46,851 nucleotides of DNA. Origin: a candidate division Zixibacteria bacterium HGW-Zixibacteria-1. Lineage in GTDB: Bacteria; Zixibacteria; MSB-5A5; GN15; PGXB01. The notes below the pieces were generated by a model. It ran no database searches. It was not told the DNA's origin and saw only the letters and a program-made list of their open reading frames with translations. Where the stretch lies: contig PGXB01000029.1 in assembly GCA_002838945.1 (NCBI GenBank), positions 1 to 46,851 on the forward strand, given 5' to 3'. How positions within the stretch are numbered: the first letter of the stretch is position 1; each line of letters starts with the position of its first letter. The translations under genes were made by a program, and so were the position numbers. Of this stretch, positions 25,849 through 33,924 are shown in pieces.

Positions 25849-25877
25849 AATATAGAGGAAGAGACTATTCCTGTCAA
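25849..25877 (-). promoter_or_regulatory. Promoter of the PorV/PorQ-like gene
   Basis: Minus strand TTGACA (25877-25872), 17-nt spacer, TATATT (25854-25849); leader of about 120 nt. Confidence 0.75.
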
Positions 25878-26002
25878 GAAGCTGTGCAGGCAGGAAAAAT
25901 CACTTTTTCAACCTGATGCGGCGTAAGATAAAGGGCGGTGTCTCCGCAGGTCGCCGAATCACCCATGGATTTCACATTACCGGTTAAACTTGCCAAAAGC
26001 AC

Positions 26003-26030
26003 TTGATTTTCCGGATATTTTGTGTTTATT
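26003..26030 (+). promoter_or_regulatory. Possible promoter of the tRNA-Ala/SRP RNA/dnaX unit
   Basis: TTGATT (26003-26008), 16-nt spacer, TTTATT (26025-26030), followed by a G-rich start region (AAAGGGCTC) as is common for stable-RNA promoters. Nothing else is seen between 25878 and 26089. Confidence 0.35.
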
Positions 26031-26089
26031 AAAGGGCTCTAAGACAGACCGAATGGCTTATATATTCGGAATGGATTGGCAATTGAATT

Positions 26090-26162
26090 GGGCCAGTAGC
26101 TCAGCTGGGAGAGCACCACGTTCGCAACGTGGGGGTCGGCGGTTCGATCCCGCTCTGGTCCA
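26090..26162 (+). tRNA. tRNA-Ala (anticodon CGC)
   Basis: Complete cloverleaf of 73 nt without an encoded CCA. Acceptor GGGCCAG pairs with CTGGTCC and includes the G3-U70 wobble pair that identifies alanine tRNAs; D arm GCTCAGCTGGGAGAGC; anticodon stem CCACG/CGTGG around loop TTCGCAA (anticodon CGC at 26123-26125); T loop TTCGATC. It reads the codon GCG. It lies 21 nt before the SRP RNA. Confidence 0.97.
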
Positions 26163-26183
26163 ATAAAATATATAAGGGATTTC

Positions 26184-26451
<268 letters not shown>

Positions 26452-26476
26452 AAAATAGTAAAACAAAGAAATTCCG

Positions 26477-28159
26477 ATGTCATATCAGGTTCTGGCAAGA
26501 AAATACAGGCCGCAGCAATTCGACGAAATCGTCGCCCAGGAGCATGTCACCCGAACCCTGAAAAACGCCCTCAAATCGGGGCGGGTTTCATCCGGGTATC
26601 TATTCACCGGGCCGCGCGGCACCGGCAAGACGACGACCGCCCGGATTCTGGCCAAGGCTTTGAATTGTATCGACGGCCCGACACCGACGCCCTGCGGCAA
26701 GTGCCCCTCCTGCAAGGAAATAATCGCCAGTTCATCGCTTGATGTGCTCGAAATCGACGCCGCTTCCAATACCGGGGTCGATGATATCCGCACCCTGCGG
26801 GAAAATGTCCGCTATCTGCCGACTTCCGGGAAAAAGAGAATTTATATAATTGATGAGGTTCATCGGCTGTCCGGGTCGGCTTTCGATGCCCTGTTGAAGA
26901 CGCTCGAAGAACCACCGCCGCACGTGGTTTTTATCTTTGCCACCACCGAGCCTTTTAAGGTGCCCGAAACCATCCGTTCCCGAACCCAGAGATATGATTT
27001 CCATCGCGTTTCGGTCGGCAACCTGAGCGAGCATCTCAAAAAAATAGCCGAGTCCGAGAAGATCGAAATCGATGACGGGGCCCTGTTCATGGTTGCGCGC
27101 AAGGCGGATGGCTCGGTGCGTGACGGGATGTCGCTGCTGGATCAGATGTCGGCCTATGCCGGGGAAAAAATCACGGCACAGAGTGTCATCGAAGCGCTGG
27201 GCCTGATCGACAGGCAATTTTATTTCGATTATATTGCCGCGATTGCGGCCAAAGATGCCTCGTTGGCGCTCGAAATGATCAAGAAGCTGGTCGATTCGGG
27301 AATCGAGATTCCCGAATTTTGCCAGGGTTTGGCCGATCATTTCAGACATCTACTCATTCTGCAAAATGCCCGTGAACCGGAGAAACTGCTGGAATTGTCG
27401 GAATCGGAAATGGAATCATTTCAGAAGCAGGTCGACTATTTCACATCAGGTGATTTGCTTCGCATGATAAAAATTATTACGGACATGACAATTGACCTCA
27501 AGAGCGGCATCGATCCGCGTTTGTTACTTGAGACCAATACCTTAAAGCTGGCCACGATGGAATCGACGGTTCTGTTCGAAGATATTCTGGCCCATCTGTC
27601 CGAGAGCGAGGGAATCGAGGACGAGTCGGAAATTGAGTCCGACCTTTTTGGAACTCCGGCCACATCCAAACCTGCGCCGGTGCATCCCACGCCGGAAAAT
27701 TCGCCTGAGCCGGCGCCTCCGCCGGATCCGATCTCAATTCCGGGTGAGGTCAGGGCGATAAATCTGCCGATGGTGCAAAACAGTTGGCCGAATTATATCG
27801 AGAGTCTCAAGCGCAGCAACCCCATGCTCGCCGCGCTCCTGGCCATGGCGGAAATAAGGGAAGTCAGGGATAATGTTATTACCGCCGTTTTTTATAATGC
27901 CGGTGGAACCTCCAAACAGGTCGTGGAAAAGCCGCATTATATGTCGATTATTTCGGAAAGTTTAAGAGATTTTTTCAAAACCAATCTTAAAGTGAAATTC
28001 GAAGTTGATTTAAATAAAAAGAATAATATTGCCCCGAAAGCATCACCACAGCCGGAAAAGCTCGACACGGAAAAGTTGCTTGCTGAAGATGACAGACTTC
28101 GTAATATTGTTGAACGTTTCGATGGTGAAGTGGTGGGTCGAAAAAAAGTTGAAGATTAA
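26477..28159 (+). CDS. dnaX: DNA polymerase III subunits gamma and tau
   Basis: Clamp-loader ATPase of the replisome. Walker A GPRGTGKT (45-52), a zinc module with Cys64, Cys73, Cys76 and Cys79 (CGKCPSC), Walker B DEVH (126-129), sensor-1 region IFATTEPFKVPETIRSR with the SRC-like arginine. Domain III follows, then a Pro-rich linker (about 390-415, PAPVHPTPENSPEPAPPPDP) and a C-terminal tau-like domain. 560 residues. Its ATG is only 25 nt after the SRP RNA and is followed by ybaB and recR, a widely conserved order. A-runs at 27038-27044 and 28141-28147 do not produce a gamma of normal length by slippage. Confidence 0.97.
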   Translation: MSYQVLARKYRPQQFDEIVAQEHVTRTLKNALKSGRVSSGYLFTGPRGTGKTTTARILAKALNCIDGPTPTPCGKCPSCKEIIASSSLDVLEIDAASNTGVDDIRTLRENVRYLPTSGKKRIYIIDEVHRLSGSAFDALLKTLEEPPPHVVFIFATTEPFKVPETIRSRTQRYDFHRVSVGNLSEHLKKIAESEKIEIDDGALFMVARKADGSVRDGMSLLDQMSAYAGEKITAQSVIEALGLIDRQFYFDYIAAIAAKDASLALEMIKKLVDSGIEIPEFCQGLADHFRHLLILQNAREPEKLLELSESEMESFQKQVDYFTSGDLLRMIKIITDMTIDLKSGIDPRLLLETNTLKLATMESTVLFEDILAHLSESEGIEDESEIESDLFGTPATSKPAPVHPTPENSPEPAPPPDPISIPGEVRAINLPMVQNSWPNYIESLKRSNPMLAALLAMAEIREVRDNVITAVFYNAGGTSKQVVEKPHYMSIISESLRDFFKTNLKVKFEVDLNKKNNIAPKASPQPEKLDTEKLLAEDDRLRNIVERFDGEVVGRKKVED

Positions 28160-28177
28160 AATAAGGAGTTATGAGAT

Positions 28178-28504
28178 ATGAATAAAGGCGATCTTGGCAA
28201 TATGATGAAGCAGATTCAGAAGATGCAGGCCCAGATGGAACAGATTCAGGCGGAACTGGCGGAGACGCAGGTGGATGGAACCGCCGGCGGCGGAATGGTT
28301 ACGGCCGTGGTCAATGGCAAGCAGGATCTGCTGGAAATTAAAATCGATCCGGAAGTGGTAGATCCGAAAGATGTCGAAATGCTTCAGGATTTGATTGTTG
28401 CCGCAGTCAATCAGGCCCGCCAGAAAGCCCAGGAATTGCAGGCGGAGCGGATGTCCTCTCTGACCGGCGGTTTGAATCTTCCCGGAATGAATTTGCCGTT
28501 CTGA
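28178..28504 (+). CDS. YbaB/EbfC family nucleoid-associated protein
   Basis: Small dimeric DNA-binding protein of 108 residues. N-terminal coiled coil rich in Met/Gln (LGNMMKQIQKMQAQMEQ), then VDGTAGGGMVTAVVNGKQDL and LEIKIDPEVVDPKDVEMLQD, the conserved core. Ends GGLNLPGMNLPF, typical for the family. Lies between dnaX and recR with an AAGGAG site, the standard gene order. Confidence 0.96.
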   Translation: MNKGDLGNMMKQIQKMQAQMEQIQAELAETQVDGTAGGGMVTAVVNGKQDLLEIKIDPEVVDPKDVEMLQDLIVAAVNQARQKAQELQAERMSSLTGGLNLPGMNLPF

Positions 28505-28511
28505 TTCGGTT

Positions 28512-29108
28512 ATGTTTAAATCTGCTGAATCGGTTGAAAAGCTTATCAACCTTCTGGCCCGGCTTCCCGGGATCGGCCGGAAGTCGGCCGGCCGGCTGGC
28601 TTTTCATATCCTGAAAATATCCAAAGAGGAAGCGAATGAGCTGGCCGAAGCTATCCAGCTGGTTAAGGAGAAGGTCGGCTTCTGTTCGATATGCTTCAAT
28701 ATTTCCGAGCAGGATCCATGCTATATCTGTAATGATCCCGAACGCAGCCGCGAAATTATCTGTGTGGTCGAGCAGGCTTCCGATTTGGCCGCTCTGGAAA
28801 AAGCCGAAGGATTCAGGGGCCTGTATCACATTCTCGGCGGGCGCATCTCCCCTCTCGATGGAATCGGGCCGGATGATCTGAAAATCAAGGAACTGCTGTC
28901 AAGACTCGGCGATGATACCAAAGAATTGATCATTGCGACCAATCCCAATGTGGAGGGCGAGGCGACCGCTCTTTATCTGGCGAAACTGATCCGTCCGATG
29001 GGTGTAAAAATAACCAGGATCGCGCGGGGACTGCCGGTCGGAAGTGACCTTGAATATGCCGATGGGATGACTATTTCCCGCGCCATTGAAGGACGCCAGG
29101 AGATATAA
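28512..29108 (+). CDS. recR: Recombination mediator RecR
   Basis: Part of the RecFOR pathway that loads RecA at gaps. Helix-hairpin-helix RLPGIGRKSAGRLAFH near the N-terminus, zinc finger Cys58-x2-Cys61...Cys70-x2-Cys73, and a TOPRIM domain (about 80-175) with VVEQASDLAALE, LGGRISPLDGIGP and ATNPNVEGEATALYL; 198 residues, standard length. 7 nt after ybaB, and its stop codon abuts the next ATG. Confidence 0.97.
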   Translation: MFKSAESVEKLINLLARLPGIGRKSAGRLAFHILKISKEEANELAEAIQLVKEKVGFCSICFNISEQDPCYICNDPERSREIICVVEQASDLAALEKAEGFRGLYHILGGRISPLDGIGPDDLKIKELLSRLGDDTKELIIATNPNVEGEATALYLAKLIRPMGVKITRIARGLPVGSDLEYADGMTISRAIEGRQEI

Positions 29109-31202
29109 ATGAGCGAGAGAAAAAAGCTTTTTTCACTCAATCGAGAGGCCTTTTCAAATCCTCTGAATCTGACCGTTATAATTCTGGCTTTTATCATTTT
29201 GTTAGGACCTGTCCTCGGGCCGCTTTTAACACGCTTCAACTGGGGATTCAATGCCCTTAACTACCTGCCGAAACCGTTATATTATATCTGGTTCCCGGCA
29301 GCCGCGGTGGTGGCGGCGCTCTTTATTTTTGCGCCGCGTGAACATTTTATTTCGGCCCTGACCGCTCGTTATCTTTGGGGCGACAGAAAAATCATCGGGC
29401 GTCTGGCTGCAATTATCATTGCCCTGGCATTTTTTTTCCTGTTCAAGTATGAGGCCCATTTCTTCGGAAACGGTTATATACGAGTCGCCAATCTGACTCA
29501 GCGGACCATCCCCGTTTTTCGCTGGTTTGAATTCGGGGATACCTATCTCGCTTATCTTCTTTTTTCATTATTGGAAGCGGCGGGAACAACTAAGATTGCC
29601 GCGGCCATGTGGGCCTATCAAATATTATCATTTATTGCCGGACTTGTTTATATCAGTTTTTCATTCAAATTTTCCGAAAGCATCTTTGAAGGCGATGATG
29701 ACCGGCTGTTGTCGCTGCTGTTGCTGCTGTTTTCGGGCTTATTGTTTTTCTTTTTCGGCCTTGTGGAAAATTACCCCATTCTTCTTGCCGTCGCGATAAT
29801 TCTGATATATTTGTATGCACATTTAAGCGGTACGCGCCAGCGCAAATATCTTTATTTTATCTGGGCCTTGACCCTAATCGGTATGATTTTTAATTTTCAG
29901 ATCATCACTTTTATTCCGGCCAACCTCTATTTGACATTTAAGCATCTGATAAAAAGAAAATCATTCAGCAATTTTTTGGGTTCACTGTCGGCCTCGGTTT
30001 TTATTTTGGCGGCTGTCATTATTCTCTATTTTAAGGCCATCGGCAATCTTCCCCTGTCCAGTCATATTCTATTTCTTTCGGCCAAACTTCCCGATATTGG
30101 ATACTGGATGTTCAGCTTCCATCATCTTATGGATATCTTCAACCTGACATATATGATAATTCCGGTTTTCCTGATATTTATCTTTGTTTTGATAATGTCT
30201 TTCAAGTATCTGAAGAGCGAACGAATTTATATTACGCTCGGCTTTCTGACCATTTCTCAATTATTATATCTTCTTATTCTTGATCCCCGGCTTGGCATGG
30301 CCAGGGACTTTCCGATGTTCGGTCTGCTCTTGACCGGCTTGCTGGCCTGGGGGATATTTTCAATAATCAAGAGTCGCGGGATGCTTCGTCTGGACGGCAA
30401 TACTATCATGACTCTGGCGCCCCTCTCATTATTAATCATTCTGCCTTCATTGTACATACATCTGCATCCGCCGGCGGCAGAAAAATATCTTGATAATTAT
30501 ATAACATGCAATGAAACCAAGACGGAAGCCGCTCTTTATGCTTTCCGTGATTATTATGTTACGATCGGCGAGAATGAGGCCGCCGTTCTAAAGGAAAAAG
30601 CCATCAGCAAGGCTCCCGGGGCTCTTGAATCGCAGTTGGTCAACGATCTTTATGCTCATGAGAGATTCGACGAGTCATTTGAATATGCCTTGCGCCTGGT
30701 CGAAAGGTATCCTTATGTCGGCCAGTATCGTATGCAAATAGGAAATCTTCTCAAGCATTATAAAAGATATGGGGATGCCGAAAGAGAGCTTAAGGCCGCT
30801 ATAAAGCTCGACCCTTACAGACCTGATTTTTACCATTTCCTTTCCGAATTGTACCGCGAAATGAGACTGGAGCGCAAATGCTTTGAGGCCCTGGGACAAG
30901 GGATCGAGATCGATCCGCGCTCGACCATGCTCCTTATCGATCTGGCCGGCTATTCTTTCAGGGCACATCTTCCCGCCGAAGTCGACAGCCTGACCGACCT
31001 CGTCATGACGATCGACTCGACCGAGCCTTATGCCCTGATGTATAAAGGCCTGCTGGCCGATCAACGCGGTCAAAAGCAGGCTGCCCTGAATTATTTTGAA
31101 CGGTTCGTCGGGGCTAATGACCGACTGCCGGAAGTGCCGGTGATTCGCAAAAGAATGAACTCAATTGTTCTGGAGCTTCGCGATACCACGTCAGCGCAAT
31201 AA
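29109..31202 (+). CDS. Polytopic membrane protein with C-terminal TPR domain
   Basis: 697 residues. The first ~450 are a membrane domain with roughly 11-12 hydrophobic helices and few charged loops (GFLTISQLLYLLILDPRLGM and so on); a loop with KYEAHFFGNGYIRVANL precedes a segment RWFEFGDTYLAYLLF reminiscent of GT-C type glycosyltransferases, but no clear catalytic Asp motif can be assigned. The last ~220 residues are TPR-like helical repeats (YGDAERELKAAIKLDPYRPD, ALGQGIEIDPRST). ATG directly follows the recR stop, so translation is coupled, but the link to DNA repair is probably positional only. Converges on the next gene with 2 nt between stop codons and no terminator. Confidence 0.7.
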   Translation: MSERKKLFSLNREAFSNPLNLTVIILAFIILLGPVLGPLLTRFNWGFNALNYLPKPLYYIWFPAAAVVAALFIFAPREHFISALTARYLWGDRKIIGRLAAIIIALAFFFLFKYEAHFFGNGYIRVANLTQRTIPVFRWFEFGDTYLAYLLFSLLEAAGTTKIAAAMWAYQILSFIAGLVYISFSFKFSESIFEGDDDRLLSLLLLLFSGLLFFFFGLVENYPILLAVAIILIYLYAHLSGTRQRKYLYFIWALTLIGMIFNFQIITFIPANLYLTFKHLIKRKSFSNFLGSLSASVFILAAVIILYFKAIGNLPLSSHILFLSAKLPDIGYWMFSFHHLMDIFNLTYMIIPVFLIFIFVLIMSFKYLKSERIYITLGFLTISQLLYLLILDPRLGMARDFPMFGLLLTGLLAWGIFSIIKSRGMLRLDGNTIMTLAPLSLLIILPSLYIHLHPPAAEKYLDNYITCNETKTEAALYAFRDYYVTIGENEAAVLKEKAISKAPGALESQLVNDLYAHERFDESFEYALRLVERYPYVGQYRMQIGNLLKHYKRYGDAERELKAAIKLDPYRPDFYHFLSELYREMRLERKCFEALGQGIEIDPRSTMLLIDLAGYSFRAHLPAEVDSLTDLVMTIDSTEPYALMYKGLLADQRGQKQAALNYFERFVGANDRLPEVPVIRKRMNSIVLELRDTTSAQ

Positions 31203-31204
31203 TC

Positions 31205-32785
31205 TTACTTCAAAATCCGGTAGGATGAAAAATCGGTGGAAGCCCCTCCAATCAGTTCCAAATCAAAATAAGCGGTGATTTTATTCTCCGTGCTGTCATA
31301 GTACGGCGACTCGATACCGGGGTCATCGATGAATTTCGCTTTGATCTGATTGACCGCATAATCATAAAGCCCGATTTCATTCTTATCGAATTTTATGCCA
31401 AAACGGAATCCCTCAAAACCATAATTCGTTTTATATTGTTCATCGAACAGCATCGATTTTTTGTCGGCCAGTTGCGGTTCTTTGTCCAATAGAAGATTCA
31501 TTTCCATTCTATTGTCCGATTCGTTCCGATATTCGATTTTCAGCCATTTATCCGAGACCGACAGGACCAGGCCGCTGTCGTTTATGAGGACTTTTTCCGT
31601 GGTGGTTTCGCCGGGATAAATGAGACCGTGGCGGGAGCGGCGTTTTTCCATGAAATCAAGAAAGCCGGATTTAATATCGGGCCACGGCTGATTCAGCGCC
31701 ATTTCGATTGTTCGCTTGATATCATCGCATGACAGACTACTGACAGTCTTATAATCTCCCGACAGCGACCGATAGAGATCAAAGAAACGTTCTTCGCCCA
31801 GTTGCGAATAAATATATTTGGCCAGACACGCCCCCACCGGGTTGGTAATATCACCGCTGGTCTTATCGAGAAACTGATCATATGTCAAAATCGAGTCCAG
31901 TTCGACAATATCATATTTCAGAATATAATCGCCGAAATCAAAGACAACCTCCGGGGCTCGTTGCCATTGCCCGACAAAACAGGTGGCCAGCCCCTCCCGA
32001 ATCAAGGGCAGAGTAAACAAAGGGGGATTCTGGAGTTCGTAATTCAGCAGCAGGAGAGCGACTTTATGGAAATCGGGTATGAACCGGGTAATTATAATAT
32101 CAAACCCACGGTCATATCCTTCTTTATTGTTCATCCCGGATAAATTTTCCGCCTCGCGATCATCAAGGCATAAATAGTAATCTATTTTCTTATCCGCCAG
32201 CAGATTCAACTTTTCATCCGACATTATTAATTCGGCTGCCAGTGATTCGACCATATCATCCAGCGAACGGGCAATTAATTCATTATAGTGGCTTAATCGA
32301 TCGGGATTAATGAAGAATCGAAAGTATTTTGACTCGGTGACCGGCCATCCTTTTGAATAATAATAATGAGGCGGGATAATCCAATAATAATCGCCAATCA
32401 GAGTTGTATAGTAATAATATGTAATCTTTTCACTGTCAAGCGCGCCTTCCAGCTTCCACCTGATGGTATTGCTGTCGAGAACCGCCTTTGCGACGATACC
32501 ATCGGGAAGAAATATTTTCATGTTTTCATAATTATATACAAAGGGAGAAACACAGTCAGCCTTTATGGGGATTCCATCGTACTTAATACCCAGGCGATTC
32601 GACTGCTCCAGGCAGGACGGCTCCCATAATCCTGCAGCGGATTCAAAATTGCCCGATCGAAGCAGATCCAGATAATAGTAAATAATTTCCTGAGCTTTGG
32701 TCTCGTCCGCCGCAATCCCTTGCGCCGTCCAGAAAACAATCGCCGCCCCCGCTATAACAGATTTTAATATTTGCTTTAAAGACAT
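31205..32785 (-). CDS. Secreted peptidase_MA-like protein with apparently inactive metal site
   Basis: 526-residue exported protein: signal peptide ends QGIAA, N-terminal region with helical and beta parts (KAQEIIYYYLDLLRSGNFE), then a domain with the layout of gluzincin metallopeptidases. Where HExxH is expected the sequence is FHKVALLLLNYE, so the first His remains but the Glu is Lys and the second His is Leu; the downstream PLIREGLATCF matches the glutamate-bearing helix (usually P-x-W-x-x-E-G-x-A), and ACLAKYIYSQLGEERFFDLYRSL matches the next helix. The C-terminal ~150 residues are beta-rich. Probably a pseudo-enzyme with a binding role. Role unknown. No other gene is convincingly co-transcribed. 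Confidence 0.65.
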   Translation of the reverse strand: MSLKQILKSVIAGAAIVFWTAQGIAADETKAQEIIYYYLDLLRSGNFESAAGLWEPSCLEQSNRLGIKYDGIPIKADCVSPFVYNYENMKIFLPDGIVAKAVLDSNTIRWKLEGALDSEKITYYYYTTLIGDYYWIIPPHYYYSKGWPVTESKYFRFFINPDRLSHYNELIARSLDDMVESLAAELIMSDEKLNLLADKKIDYYLCLDDREAENLSGMNNKEGYDRGFDIIITRFIPDFHKVALLLLNYELQNPPLFTLPLIREGLATCFVGQWQRAPEVVFDFGDYILKYDIVELDSILTYDQFLDKTSGDITNPVGACLAKYIYSQLGEERFFDLYRSLSGDYKTVSSLSCDDIKRTIEMALNQPWPDIKSGFLDFMEKRRSRHGLIYPGETTTEKVLINDSGLVLSVSDKWLKIEYRNESDNRMEMNLLLDKEPQLADKKSMLFDEQYKTNYGFEGFRFGIKFDKNEIGLYDYAVNQIKAKFIDDPGIESPYYDSTENKITAYFDLELIGGASTDFSSYRILK

Positions 32786-32862
32786 TTGTATAACTCCGGA
32801 ATATTGATTTAGCCAACCGTATCATAATATATATTTTATACCAACGGTTGTCCATAGCGAGC

Positions 32863-32891
32863 AAAAAAAAAGCCCGCCGGAGGCGGGCTTT
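32863..32891 (-). terminator. Terminator of the TonB/FlgD-tail/PorV operon
   Basis: AAAGCCCGCC (32869-32878) / GGCGGGCTTT (32882-32891) with loop gga; on the minus strand it ends in a run of nine T, 18 nt after the operon's last stop codon. Confidence 0.92.
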
Positions 32892-32908
32892 AAAGGCAGA
32901 TGTGTCAA

Positions 32909-33913
32909 TTAAAATGTGATACTGGCTGAAAAGCGATGAACCGAGTCGAAACGGCCATAATCGACCCAGGCATAATCGAGAATGAGACCGGTGGATTCGG
33001 TCAGACTTGTCCGGAATCCCCCGCCCAACCCGATATTTTCCTCTTCGTAATTCAGCTTATATCCGGCGCGCAGGAAATACTTGTCCTGATAATTGTATTC
33101 GGCGCCGATCGAACCCTGCTGTTCATTATCATTAGGGTGCTTGGCCTCGAATGACATGACCAGCTTGGAATCGTTACTGAAATCAAAATCGTAAGCCATA
33201 CCCACCCTGAACGTCAGGGGCAGGTGATACGGGTCGACATTCAGATTTCCGGCATATGGATCCTGATTGGGATTTGACTGATCAGGGTCATAGGCCACAT
33301 CCAGGTCGGGACCGTCGAATTTCATATCGGGTCCCATGTTGGATATATTCATGGCCAGGCGCAGGGACCTGTATCCGGTATAAAGGAGAGTCCCGAAATC
33401 GAATGCGAAGCCTCGGGCATCCTCATGATAAATCCGTTCATCGATATACTTGAAGCTGACTCCGAACGAGAATTGAACCGTCAACTGGCGGGCATAGCTG
33501 AGCTGCAGCGCATATGACGATACGGAGTAGTTCAGGCCGGTGCCGTCCGGTTCATCGATCGTGGTGATTTCCTGGTCGGCCATGGAAAGGACGGTCGCGG
33601 ACAGACCGAAGACCCCGATATCATTGAAATTTCTGGCATAAGCGACATAATTCAGGCTGACATCGGTGACATAATTGACATAGGTAAAGGCAATCTCATT
33701 TCCGGAGACATTGGTCAGTCCGGCCGGATTCCAGTACATGGCATAGATGTCATCGGCAGTGGCGACGCAGGCTTCACCGAGCCCGTTGTATCTGGCGCCG
33801 ACACCGATCTTCAGAAATTGAGCTCCGGCGGTACCGGTCTTGGAGAATTCGCCGGCCAGCGCCGTAGTGCTCAACAGAGCTGTAAGTAAAAATATTACTA
33901 TTTTTCTATTCAT
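32909..33913 (-). CDS. PorV/PorQ family outer-membrane protein
   Basis: 334 residues. Signal peptide ends STTALA-G; the mature start FSKTGTAGAQFLKIGVGARYNGLGEACVATADDIYAMYWNPAGL is the full family signature (shown here as consecutive elements: TAGAQFLKIGVGAR, NGLGEA, YWNPAGL). The remainder alternates amphipathic strands and ends in Phe (SASITF). PorV binds type IX cargo signals; PorQ/UPF0164 relatives are fatty-acid transporter-like barrels. AGGAG precedes the ATG. Last gene of the operon, 11 nt after a protein with a FlgD-like tail, which supports a secretion-linked role. Confidence 0.88.
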   Translation of the reverse strand: MNRKIVIFLLTALLSTTALAGEFSKTGTAGAQFLKIGVGARYNGLGEACVATADDIYAMYWNPAGLTNVSGNEIAFTYVNYVTDVSLNYVAYARNFNDIGVFGLSATVLSMADQEITTIDEPDGTGLNYSVSSYALQLSYARQLTVQFSFGVSFKYIDERIYHEDARGFAFDFGTLLYTGYRSLRLAMNISNMGPDMKFDGPDLDVAYDPDQSNPNQDPYAGNLNVDPYHLPLTFRVGMAYDFDFSNDSKLVMSFEAKHPNDNEQQGSIGAEYNYQDKYFLRAGYKLNYEEENIGLGGGFRTSLTESTGLILDYAWVDYGRFDSVHRFSASITF

Positions 33914-33924
33914 GGCGTTTTCTC

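Noticed and set aside
27038-27044. A7 run in dnaX as a gamma-producing slippage site
   Set aside because: Slippage here would end the protein near residue 190, far too short for gamma; the other A7 run (28141) is at the very end of the gene.
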